A DNA stretch of 64,000 nt from contig NC_083610.1 in the NCBI RefSeq assembly GCF_029168945.1, forward strand, positions 75,569,580-75,633,579. The letters are read 5' to 3'. Positions within the stretch are counted from its first letter, which is position 1; every line of letters begins with the position of its first letter. Source of the stretch: Cannabis sativa (lineage: Eukaryota > Streptophyta > Magnoliopsida > Rosales > Cannabaceae). The notes below the pieces were generated by a model. It was not told the DNA's origin. It saw only the letters and a program-made list of their open reading frames with translations, and made no database searches. Of the stretch, positions 1-10,304 are shown piece by piece. A program made the position numbers and the translations under genes.

Positions 1-700
1 GTTTCCATGTTGTGTTTCTTGAACCAGATCTTTTCTTGTGTCCCCCATTTCCATGATGATTCTTGTTTCCTTTGTAGTCTCTTTTCATACTTCTGCCTCT
101 TGTAAATAGACCTTCACCACTTGATTCGATCTTGTCATCTCCCTTTCTTTGAATCTCTTTTGAACTTAATGCAGCCTTGACTTCTGTCATGGTGAGTGAA
201 TTCTTTCCATACAGAATCGTGTCAACAAAATATTCATAAACCTTTGGCAGAGAGCTTAGTAGAATGATAGCTTAATCCTCATCATCATGGATCTTCACCC
301 CAATGTTGCATAGATCCAGAATAATCTTGTTGTAGTCATCAAGATGTCTTCCCAACTCATTGGATTCATCCATTCTCAGAGTGTAGAGTTTCTTCTTGAG
401 TTATAATTTGTTGGCTAATGACTTTTTCATGTAAATCTCAGAAAGTTTATTCCATAATCCCAATGCTTTCTCCTCACTTGAAACTTCTCTCAACACTTCA
501 TCTCCCAAACTCAGCAAAATTGCATTGTGTGCTTTGGTTTCTATTTTAGTCTTCTTTTTCTTGTCATCAATGGCTGCTAGAGCTTCTGTATCCAAGGCAT
601 CTGAAATACCTTGATGAACCAACAATGCTTTCATTTTAATTCTCCATAGGCCAAAATCATTGGCACCATTGAACTTGTCAATCTCAAAATTTTAGCTGGA
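1..700 (-). pseudogene. Ty1/copia gag remnant, runs off left edge
   Basis: The minus strand reads as a copia-type gag. The stretch at 634-401 includes the motif LLSLGDEVLREVSSEEKA and ends near YMKKSLANKL, typical of the UBN2/gag_pre region of TNT1-like elements. After a stop near 401 the same frame continues with YTLRMDESNELGRHLDDYNK, and reaches an arginine/glycine-rich part (LFTRGRSMKRDYKGN) near position 60, just before where the zinc knuckle would lie outside the window. In-frame stops near 401 and 270 and a frameshift near 690 show it is dead. In a live element it would package element RNA in virus-like particles. The pol part is outside the window. Confidence 0.8.
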
Positions 701-770
701 CATTCTTGATCTTCTTGGTGAGTTCCTTAAAGAATAGATTCGATTCTTGAATTGCTGAGAGAAATTTAAG

Positions 771-784
771 CTCTTATACCAATT
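771..784 (-). promoter_or_regulatory. primer-binding site of the minus-strand copia element
   Basis: On the minus strand TTGGTATAAGAGCT directly follows the end of the LTR. This is close to the usual copia primer site TGGTATCAGAGC, complementary to the 3' end of initiator tRNA-Met. It fixes the orientation and the inner LTR border. Confidence 0.75.
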
Positions 785-1324
785 TGTGGAGTCTTAAACT
801 CCAAACAAGAACCAACAAAAACTAAGAACAATGCACAATGATCAAGAACATGAATTGAACATAAAACCACAGCATAAATCATAACATAAACTAGTAAATG
901 CACCAACTAATGAAAGCACTAAACAACAACAAGAACTTATGTGGTTGGGCTACACAATCAATGTGATCAGGAGCTTAATCCACAGGAGAAAGTAGCCTTG
1001 ATTCGGCTGTGGAGATGTACTTTTATTGATCTAAAAAGAGGTTACAAAACAGGGAAGAAACCCTTGTTACAATGGAGTCTTGCTCCTTACAATGTGTCTC
1101 ACTAGTGACATTCTCAAACAAACACAAGAGATGCCATTTACAACTCTCAATTTCTCTCTAAACCCTCTGAATTTTCTCTCTCAATCTGTACACAAGTGAG
1201 AGGTATTCATTTATAGGTATATGGTTAGCATATAACTAATTTAACTGTCAAGACATTTAAGTTAGTTAGAGGAGTATGCTAACTGTCAAAACCGAAACCT
1301 AGTTCAAGAGGTCAAACCTCAACA
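785..1324 (-). repeat. 5' LTR of the minus-strand copia element
   Basis: On the plus strand the block starts TGTGGAGTC and ends CTCAACA, so on the minus strand it reads TGTTGAGG...CTCCACA with TG/CA ends. It is about 540 bp and lies directly outside the primer-binding site. A TATA-like CTATAAATG lies on the minus strand near 1208-1217. The partner LTR is outside the window, so the flanking duplication cannot be tested. Confidence 0.65.
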
Positions 1325-2283
1325 AAATTAATAAGATAAATATAATTTAAATAAACAACTAAGAGAAAAAATATAGTATTATCGTGCAAATTTACCTCCT
1401 AGAAATACGAGTCTAGTCTCGTGCTAAGTTGAGACGTGTACTCATCCCTTAAAGAAAAAGTGATGATGTGTCAATAATATGGTTCTGATAGAATCGACCT
1501 CGCATGATTTTACTTGCCGAAAGATGCGACTGAGACAATGTTCTAATCGCATAGCTGACATGATCAAAGAATCAAGATGATCAAGAGAAGCTAGTACTGG
1601 TCGCGCATATCTGTGATATGCGATGAACGAGTGCATCTCTCCCGTGACAAGTAAAGATCGCTTCTTTACATAAGTTGTGGTATGACTTACTAGTATTTTC
1701 AACGATTAGTTAAAGAGCTCGCTGGCTCTAAATTGTAAACACGGAATGTCCAAAAAGTGTGATCAAGTGGTCGCTAATGTTCAACTAAACAAAGCCTCAG
1801 GGCCTATTATGCGAGTACAACACCATAGAGCCCTGAGAACTCGTGTGTAGGATACGAATGGTCAAATTGTGAACTAATAAGTCGCATACGTTGCTGCAAT
1901 CAAGGAATAGGAAAACATGCAAAACTGTTCGTATATTTATTATCTAAAATGTTTTTTCTTATTTAATGATGTAATTATTGAAGTAACGGTCCTGATTGAC
2001 CAGTTATGTTATCCTAGCAGACTCTTGCTTTGCATATAAAAGGGTGATCTACATCTAATAAACCAAGCTGAGAACTTACTAAAAGTGGACTAAGCAGACC
2101 GAACTCTGACTGAACCACTATAATTTATATTGTCTCTTTTATATTTCTGTATATTTTGTCTATCTCGTAGCCCAGACTTTGAGTACTCGCAATTCTAAGT
2201 GAGTACTTGCATAACTAACGATGATTATTCTTATCTAAACTTGAATACTCACCCTTTTTGGTATTATCAAAATTTCTCTGACA
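1325..2283 (+). repeat. 5' LTR of the Tat-lineage gypsy element (left edge uncertain)
   Basis: The block ends in CTGACA immediately before a primer-binding-like site. It contains a good TATA box, GCATATAAAAGGG, at 2032-2044, with transcription probably starting some 30 bp downstream. Without a second copy the left edge cannot be set. The copia LTR ending at 1324 may have been inserted into it. Confidence 0.55.
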
Positions 2284-2303
2284 TTTGGCGTCGTTTGTGG
2301 GAA
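2284..2303 (+). promoter_or_regulatory. primer-binding site of gypsy element 1
   Basis: TTTGGCGTCGTTTGTGGGAA directly follows the LTR and matches the usual TTGGCGCCGTCTGTGGGAA-type start of plant Tat/Ogre internal regions apart from C-to-T changes at CpG-like positions. It sets the LTR/internal border. Confidence 0.65.
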
Positions 2304-2338
2304 CCTATTTTAATAAAGATTTTTGGAGGAGAATTGAA

Positions 2339-4400
2339 ATGGCTACGAAACAGACAAACAAAAACAACAACATTGGCACATCAATGTTCCAATTTTTGAA
2401 GGGGGAGCAACCCTCTTGGGTGTTGTTATGGGAGGAGTAGGGCATGCCAATGTGACTCCCCTTAACTTGTTTCCTCGATTCTCAAGCCATGGTGGAGAAA
2501 CCTCAACACCAGCAGCTACTATGGGACAATTTCTACCGATAACACCTACCTTAGCCTCTGATGGCATCATCCAACTGATAACTTGACAATATACAGCAAT
2601 GCAGGAGCAAATTTAGGCACTATAGGTAGAAATCGCAGGAAGAAACCAAACTCGTGCACGACATCCACCATGGGTCCCACCAAGTCGTTGCATAGATAAC
2701 CATGTAACTAATGATAATAGGCATCGTAGTTATAAAACTAGTGTTCCTCGTAACCACAAGGAACATTCTAGGGAAAACAACCCTGATGGACTCAATTTGA
2801 ACCAGCCTGTTTGGGACCCCACACGTCGTAAAAGGCCTACTGACCGTAACTCGAACCAGCAACCTAGTCACAAGGAACAAAGGCCGCAAGGAGAAGATAA
2901 TGGTCGATGCAACCCATGCAATCGTGCACAAACTCAACTTGAGGTGAATGACTATGAGTCTCAATCACTGTCCTCAAGGTCTGACAATCGCACTCTTAGC
3001 GCTTACACCACGTCATAATTAGTTTTTACAAGACTATGATGGAGATATCGTGTGCATAGAGGTGATCTGAAAGATCGCCTCGATGAAGCATTTCTCGCAC
3101 ATTCCTAGACTCTAAGGAAATGTGACGTAGAGGAGGAACCTTGTGATCCCCTGTTGGCCAATCAAGGTGTCCCACTCAGAGGGCAACCCCCTACGCATGC
3201 AAACAATGCAAAAAATGTCGTCAACCTACCACTTGCACCAGATGTGCTCAACGATGTGGGGGTACCTAAAAAGATAGTAGCAATGGCTACTTTACCAACA
3301 GGAAACCAAGTCGTATCTCCTAACAACCCCATCCTTCCAAGAGGAATTGATCAATAGAATCTCTTGCGAGCTCTGAGAATGATCGAGCAATAGAGAAAGC
3401 CCATTTACAAATTGCATGAAACCTTGCCCTTCATGGAGGAAGTGTGGCAAGCTCGACTCCAAAAGGGTTTCAGACTCTTCAAGTCGTTGAAGTATAAAGG
3501 TACGACCAAGCCCATCAACTATCTTGATAAGTTTAACACTATTATGGAGGTTGATCAAGTCCCTCAATTGGCTAAATATCAAATTCTTGCTACAAATTTG
3601 GAGGATAACACACATGGCTAGTTTAGTCAGTTACCAGAAGCATCAATTTTGAAGTGGGAAACATTCGTGGACTTGTTTCTGACCCATTTTCAAGCAAACA
3701 TGACCTACAAACTGCCTTACACCACTTTGGCAAACATTAAACAAGAACAAGGGGAAACCCTACAGGATTATTTCCAGCGCTTTAATCTCAAGGTTACAAA
3801 GTTGGAGAAGGCCCCTAAGTCTTTGCTAGTGTGCAAGCTCATCATAGGGGTATTTCCATGAATCGACTTTTTGAAAGAATTATAGACATGACGTCCTGAG
3901 ACGTTCGTTGAATTCTTTGCCATGGCTGAGTCTCACAAAAGAATCGAGAATTCATTAGCAGAACTAGAGAAAGATAAGGAAAAGAATCGGTCTTCAACAA
4001 CCAGGGCACGTTCCAGGAGTCTGCAAGGAAAATCTCGAGAGGACGCAATCCAAGGTGCAGCCCAAGATGTAGCCCCAAAAGATGTCAAAGCCAGAAGCTA
4101 GCAAAGTCCCCAATAGAAAAAGAAAGTTCACCCAAATGCAAAGGGGGTCCCCGATTTGTCAACTTCACCGAGTTAAGAATCCCTCACAACTGCATATATG
4201 CTATTGAGGAGCATACAGACATTTTCAAAAAACTGTCCTCCATTAGGGGAAACCGCAACAAGAGGGACCCGCAAAATAATTTGTAAGTATCATAAAGATA
4301 TTGGCCATACAACCTTGGAATGCTGGTTTTTGCATGATGAAATCGAAGAATTAATTCGTCGATGTCATTTTGGCCAATATAAGAAGGAATGTAAAGCCAA
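2339..4400 (+). pseudogene. gypsy gag remnant
   Basis: The likely start is the ATG at 2339, but the frame is lost after about 33 codons. A gag core is recognisable at 3412-3861: KWETFVDLFLTHFQANMTYK followed by TLANIKQEQGETLQDYFQRF, which fits the Retrotrans_gag family (PF03732). A stop at 3619 splits it. At about 4286-4340 a CX2HX4GHX4C-type motif (CKYHKDIGHTTLEC) is the zinc-knuckle equivalent of Tat gag proteins. In a live element this makes the particle shell and binds RNA. Multiple frameshifts and stops make the gene non-functional. Confidence 0.75.
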
Positions 4401-4459
4401 TCCCCAAATGAATAGAGCTAACCAAGATAAAGATGCAAGTGGTTCTAGGGCTCCTCACA

Positions 4460-5235
4460 AAATTTTGACCATCATCGATGGACCCCACATTGGTGGAGAC
4501 TCGAGGAAAGCTCAGGATTGGTATGTGAAGGAAGCCAGAGAGAAACCACTGACAAATGTGAAGGAATGTGATGACATCACATTCATGGAAAGTGATGCGA
4601 GTGGGTTCACCACCCTCACTCGGATGCACTAGTGATTGTCACGAATATTGGAGGCAACAATATGCACCGCATCTTGGTGGACAATGGTAGTTTAGTCAGT
4701 ATACTGAATTTATAAGCTTTTAAGCAGATGGGGCTACATGAAAAAAAATTTGAAACTAGTGACCTCGAGCATTTATAGTTTCATGAGAGATACTATCGAG
4801 TTAAAGGGAATGATCAAACTACCCATAACACTCAGAGAAGCGCCTATAACAGTGAAGTCCATGGCAGACTTTGTAGTAATTGATCAACACTCAGCTTATA
4901 ATGCAGTGATAGGCCACCGCATTTTGAAAGAGATGGAGAATGTATTGTTAATCTACCATCTCACGATGAAGTTTCCTACGCATGCGGGTGTAGGTTCAGT
5001 GAAAGGAGTCCAGTCTAATTCAAGGGAATGTTACAATATTGCACTCAATATCGTAGAAAAGAAGAAATTGAGTAATATTATTTACATGATCAAGGCTCCA
5101 CCACCTCGATATGAGTCATTCAGAATTGAGGAAGTACCCCATGTTGAGAAACCTGATATAGATCCCAAAATCCTCAATTACACGAACACTGCACAAGCTG
5201 CTAAAGAAACAATTGAGGTACCTATTGATCCTTAA
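4460..5235 (+). pseudogene. gypsy aspartic protease region
   Basis: IIDGPHIGGDSRKAQDWYVK is the gag-protease linker seen in Tat elements. After a stop at 4630 the same frame continues with ILVDNGSLVSIL, the active-site motif (V-D-N-G-S in Tat elements instead of D-T-G). The 4738-5235 stretch has the later protease hallmarks FVVIDQHSAYNAVIGHRIL and CYNIALN. The enzyme would cut the polyprotein. Several stops interrupt it. Confidence 0.7.
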
Positions 5236-5319
5236 ATATTTCAAAATTTTTGAAGGTTAGATCTAAACTAATTATGCAACATTGAGAAGGGTTGATTACC
5301 TTCCTCAAGTAGAATCTGG

Positions 5320-6660
5320 ATGCTTTCGCATGAAAATACTAAGATATGGTTAGAATATTGTCTGAGATCATGTGTCACCACAAAATGGACCCCGCGAGGT
5401 ACCACTCTTTCAATAAAATTAAAAGTGTATTACACAGGAATCAACCATTCGTATGTCCAAGCGTTAAAAGAAGAAGTTGATCGCTTACTCGCATGTGGAT
5501 TTATTAATGAGTCATTTTATCCGAATTGGTTTTGCTAATCCCATCTTAGTTCCAAAGCCTAATGAATCTTGGTGCACTTGTGTCAATTTCACAGATTTGA
5601 ATAAAGCTTTTCTTAAAGACAACTTCCCATTACCAAGCATTGACCAATTTGTTGATGCAACTGTAGGTCATGTATTGCTCAGCTTCATGGAAGCATACTC
5701 GGGATACAACCAGATTTTGATGTATGAGCCAGACCAAGAGCACACCTTTTTTATCATAGATTGAGGTTTGTACTGTTATAAAATTATGTCTTTTAGTTTG
5801 ATAAATGCATGCACAATATATCAGCAATTAGTTAACATGATGCTCGTAGATTTTCTAAGAAAGACCATGGAAGTATATGTCAATAACATGCTTGTCAAAT
5901 CTCAACACGCGATCGACCATGTTGCTCATTTGGATTTGACGTTAAGAATCTTACGCCAGTATAAGATGCGACTCAACTCACTCAAATGCATCTTTGGCAT
6001 AGGTTCTGGGAAGTTTCTTGGTTTCATGCTAAACCAGCGAGGCATCGAGACCAACCCCGCCAAAATAAAAGCTTTAGTAGAGATGCGATCTTGTACAAAG
6101 CCCAAAGAACTCTAGAGACTTACTGGTAGGGTAGCTTTAAACCGCTTTGTGTCACATTCATTTGATAAATGCAAAGAATTTTTTCAAATTTTAAAAGGTA
6201 ATAAAAAATTTCAATGGACTAACACATGTGAAGAGGCTTTTTAGGCTCTAAAATTGCAACTGGTGCGCCCCCAATACTCTCCAAGCCGTTGCCTGGAGAG
6301 GTATTATCAATTTACCTCGCAGTATCTAACTATGCAATCAGTTCAGTGCTCATTCGTGAAGACCACAACACACCATCTATTATGTCAACAAACATTTGCT
6401 TGACGTAGAATCATGTTATCCTCAGATGGAATAGCTAGCCTTCACACTCATCATAGCTTCCAGAAAACCGCGACCTTATTTTTAGGCTCATACAATTGAG
6501 GTATTGACTAATTATCCTCTTCAACAAGTATTGGCCAAGCCTGATACATCTGGACGCCTTCTTAAATGGTCAATTGAGCTCGATCAATTTGACATTCGGT
6601 ATAAATCGTAATCCGTGATAAAAAGCCAAGCCCTTGCTAATTTTATACTTGAATTTCCTT
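5320..6660 (+). pseudogene. gypsy reverse transcriptase and RNase H remnant
   Basis: RT motifs appear in order: ANPILVPKPNESW, VNFTDLNKAF, SFMEAYSGYNQI, then YVNNMLVKS at about 5876-5900 and GKFLGFMLNQRGIE near 6008. The catalytic Y-V-D-D box has become Y-V-N-N, so the metal-binding aspartates are gone. There is a frameshift near 5530 and stops at 5762 and 6113. The following 6120-6660 stretch still reads as the RT thumb and RNase H in broken frames (for example RKPRPYF-like and ALANFI-like segments). It is inactive. Confidence 0.8.
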
Positions 6661-6711
6661 GTGAATAATCTCAGAAGAGCGACTTGATCTAGAAGTCCAC
6701 AAAGGTACAAG

Positions 6712-7100
6712 ATGGCTCTTTATGTCGATGGAGCCTCAAACACTGAAGGATCAGGTGGAGGAATTATGTTGATAAGGTCAAACAAAATTAAAGTTCATGC
6801 GGCTTTAAGATTTGAATTTAATGCTTCTAACAATGAGGCCACAATCGTAGGTTTAAAACTTTCTCTTAAAATGAAAGTCGAGTATCTCAAAGCTTTTAGT
6901 GATTCTCAGATTGTTGTTTGCCAAGTCAACAAAGACTATTTAGCCTGAGGTGGTTGCCTTACCAAATACCTCGCCTACACTTGCGAGTTATTGCCCAAGT
7001 TCAAGAAGGTTGTTGTTAGTCGAATACCTTCATGAGCTTACCACTCTCATGAAGATACTTTGGCCCAACTGTCCTCAACACGCAAATTTGAATTACTAGA
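6712..7100 (+). pseudogene. second (archaeal-type) RNase H domain of gypsy element 1
   Basis: LYVDGASNTEGSGGGIML, then NASNNEATIVGLKLSLKM, then FSDSQIVVCQVN give the D-E-D pattern of an RNase HI fold. Its position between the RT/RNase H block and integrase matches the extra aRNH domain of Tat-lineage elements. The frame is closed by TGA at 6946-6948. In live elements it helps remove the RNA strand during reverse transcription. Confidence 0.7.
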
Positions 7101-7329
7101 TGTCATTCCTGTTTAAATTCTTAAAAGGTTAACCATTGATCGAGAAGAAGTTATACAAATAGACAATGATAGTCAGGTCACGTGGATGACCCCTATCATT
7201 GAATTTTTAAAAATGGGGAAGCTCTGTGAGGACAAGAATGAAGCCAAAAAAGTACGTTATCAAGTGGCTTGATATGTTATCTATGATGAAAAACTACACC
7301 ATTGAAGTTTCAATCAGCCACTCTTGAAG

Positions 7330-7974
7330 TGCATCGATAGAAGTGAATGCGACTATATTCTCCAAGAGGTGCACAGAGGCATATGCGGTAATCACACTAC
7401 TAGAAATTCCTTGGCTTTGAAAATTATGTAACAAGGGTACTACTAGCTAACGCTTCGTGCAGATTTGGTCAATTTTGCCAAGAAGTGCAAAAGATGTCAG
7501 CGTATCGCGATGTATGTTCATTGTCCACCAAGTAATATGAACTCTATCACCAGTCCGTGGCCTTTCGCAATTTGGGGTATTGATTTAATTGGAGAGTTGC
7601 CCAATGGCAAGGGAGGAGTTAAATACGTCATTGTCGCAGTTGATTACTTTACAAAATAGGCTGAAGCAGAAGCACTCGCTACCATAACTGCTACCAAACT
7701 ATGCGAGTTTATTTTTGGAGCTATAATATGTCGTTTTGGTATTCCTTGCAAACTAATTTTTGATAATGGTAAACTGTTCGATTGTAAGGAGATGAGATCT
7801 TTGTGTGAAGAGTTAGGAATCTAGAAGGCATTTTCTGCAGTCACTTATCCCCAGAGCAATGGACGAACCGATGCAGTCAATAAGATAATCAAACACATCA
7901 TCAAAGGGAAACTTGAGGAAAGAAATGGTGTTTGGGCAGAAGAGTTTCCAAAAGTAATATGGTTGTACAATACG
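7330..7974 (+). pseudogene. gypsy integrase, N-terminal part before the nested insertion
   Basis: The HHCC zinc domain is visible as the VHRGICGNH-like stretch near 7368-7400 and CKRCQR near 7488. It is followed by the catalytic core: SPWPFAIWGIDLIGELPNGK and VAVDYFTK at about 7550-7659. The core continues in broken form (ACGIPCKLIFDN-like and NGRTDAVNK-like segments) to WLYNT at 7960-7974, where the nested LTR element enters. The rest resumes at 16008. Stops at 7657 and elsewhere make it non-functional. Confidence 0.8.
7970..7974. other. target-site duplication ATACG, left copy
   Basis: ATACG directly precedes the TG of the left LTR and is repeated at 16003-16007 directly after the CA of the right LTR. 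Removing one copy and the insert rejoins the integrase reading. Confidence 0.95.
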
Positions 7975-8874
7975 TGTAATATCCCGATAAGCCTAATGGT
8001 AAATAATTAGGGTTTATATTTATATTATGAATTAATCAGGTAATAAGTGGGATTATGATCCTACTAATTTATTTCAGCATAAAATTTAAATTTTGCTATA
8101 AGTGAGTAAATAATCGTAATTTGTTAATTACGGAGATTTATATAGCATGTGTGAATGTAATATGAGCTATATGTGGAATAAAAATATTTCAGGTTCGGCG
8201 ACCCCGGAGACTCAATAAGTGGATATATAAGCGTAATTTGTTAATTACGGGGATTTATTTGAAATACGTGGATATAATATGAGTTATTTGTGAAATAAAA
8301 ATATTTTCAAGTTTGGCGACCCTGGAGACCCGATTGGAGGCCAAAAATGTCACAACAGTTTTAGTTAGAAATATTGATGAGATTATTGGGATAAGTTGAT
8401 TTTAGAAATATCGGGGTATTTTAGGGTACTCGAAGTTGACCAAATACCCTAAAAATAGAGATTTCTTAGTGGCTAAGAAATAATAAGATAATTATTAATA
8501 ATAAAGTTTTTATTAATATTATTATATTATTATTAATATATTATATTATATTATTATTATTATTATTATTATATTATTATAATATTATTTATATATAAGT
8601 TAACGTAAGTTAACTTTTATATATATATATATATTAAGTTATCAGTAAAACAGAACAGAACGAACGACGAACGAAACCCTCGTTCTCCCTCATTCGATAA
8701 AACCTTCTCCCCTTATATCTATTTTCTTCAATTTTCAATCCAAAACTTAGCGATCTAAGCTCTGGTAGTAGCAGGATAGCAAATCTTTGAAGAGGGAAAG
8801 CTTAAGGGCCGAGATCATCGGGGATAGTTCTCCACTTGGGTTGGTCGAAATATATGAATCTGGATTAAAGGTAA

Positions 8875-9165
8875 GAAAAGTATATTGTACTGAATAGTAC
8901 GCTGTATGTAATACAATTAGTATTGTTATGAATTGATCAATATTGAGATATAGTTAATATTGTTATATATAGAAAAGTATATTGTACTGCATAGTACGTT
9001 GTATGTAATACAGTTAGTATTGTTATGAATTGATCAATATTGAAATATAGTTAATATTGTTATGTATTGAAAAGTATATTGTACTGCATAGTACGTTGTA
9101 TGTAATACAATTAGTATTGTTATGAATTGATCAATATTGAGATATAGTTAATATTGTTATATATT
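8875..9165 (+). repeat. 97-bp tandem repeat, three units, left LTR
   Basis: Units begin GAAAAGTATATTGTACTG at 8875, 8972 and 9069, an exact 97-bp period with a few substitutions. The array ends at GAAAAGATTGATTGG. The same three units occur in the right LTR, so the array predates the insertion. Confidence 0.9.
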
Positions 9166-9226
9166 GAAAAGATTGATTGGTTGAGTATTGATAATGTGAT
9201 AATATTATGCATGTGATATGTGGGCT

Positions 9227-9637
9227 CACCTGATTAGGTGATGCAATTTTTCTGGTAACGTACTGGGCGTAAGTACAGGCGTTGGTGATATATGATGAGT
9301 ACCGAGTGTAGGTACGGGCTCACCTGATTAGGTGATGCGATTTTCTGACGACGTCTTGGGCGTAAGTACGGGCGTCGGTGACATGATAAGTACGGGCGTA
9401 GGTACGAGCTCGTCTAATTAGACGATGCGATATATTGGTGCCCATTGTGGCACGGGCTCACTCGATTAGGTGATGCAATTATATGATATATGGTGCAGGT
9501 TTTTAGGCATAGGCTCACCTGATTAGGTGATGCGGTTATGCGACATATGGGTGCCGTGCTATGGCACGGGCTTGCTGATTAGGCGATACAATATAAGATC
9601 ATCGCATTTAAGCATCGACTTGCACGATTAGGCGGCA
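9227..9637 (+). repeat. array of short hairpin-forming inverted repeats, left LTR
   Basis: Units of the type CACCTGATTAGGTG alternate with units of the type GTAC(N9)GTAC or GTGCC(N7)GGCAC. Several units here are damaged compared with the right LTR, for example CACTCGATTAGGTG and TGCACGATTAGGCG. Confidence 0.8.
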
Positions 9638-10289
9638 TGATGTCATGAAGATGGTTGCTTTATAAGGTAACATATATATTATTTATATGATTAAATGAAT
9701 ATGAATTCCATTATTGGTATAATGGTTTTGTATTACCAAATATCCGTATACTAATGTTTATTCGTGACGGATGCCGGTAATGATTTGGATTTCATCTTAT
9801 GAACAAAGTGTGATGGTTTGATTCTTATTGTGTATAAATGACAATATTCAAATAATAAACTATATGATTGTTATTATTACTTTTCTTCTTTGAGTCCTTG
9901 TGACTCACGGGTGCTATGTGGTGCGGGTAAAGGCAAAGAAAAGCTAGATCAACCATGAGGTGACGGTCTTCTCCAAAGAATGTACATATTGACCTCAACG
10001 CTGCGTCTTGCCGAGTTGCCGTGGAGTTGTTTTGAATTTGGTTGTATCTGCTTTGTGTATTTTGATTTTTTTATATTAAAATGGTTGTCGTATATATTTT
10101 TTTTAGCAAAACTTTTTATAACGGGGATTCCGGAACACACTTTTTATGCCGTTATAATGTCTGTTTTTAGTGTTTTATTTTAGTCAAGTTTTAAATATTA
10201 TCAGAGTTTTTAATAATTAATTATTCTATTAGTATTAAACTAGTTTATAAAATCACACACGTGGCGTCCCTATAGATTAGGGCGTTACA

Positions 10290-10304
10290 ACTTGGTATCG
10301 AAGC
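10290..10304 (+). promoter_or_regulatory. primer-binding site of the nested element
   Basis: ACTTGGTATCGAAGC follows the left LTR and resembles the initiator tRNA-Met primer site TGGTATCAGAGC used by chromoviruses. Confidence 0.75.

Larger units (their letters stand above)
7975..10289 (+). repeat. left LTR of the nested element
   Basis: The LTR is 2315 bp. It holds an ATT/AT-rich microsatellite near 8500-8640, a three-unit 97-bp tandem repeat at 8875-9165, and an array of short inverted repeats at 9227-9637. The first 1.35 kb is almost identical to the right LTR. From about 9345 to 10200 some 27 differences appear, nearly all at CHG trinucleotides. Confidence 0.93.

Noticed and set aside
9227..9637. 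CRISPR-like array because of regularly spaced palindromic repeats
   Set aside because: The repeats vary in their arms, the spacing is irregular, and the array is inside a plant LTR; not a CRISPR.
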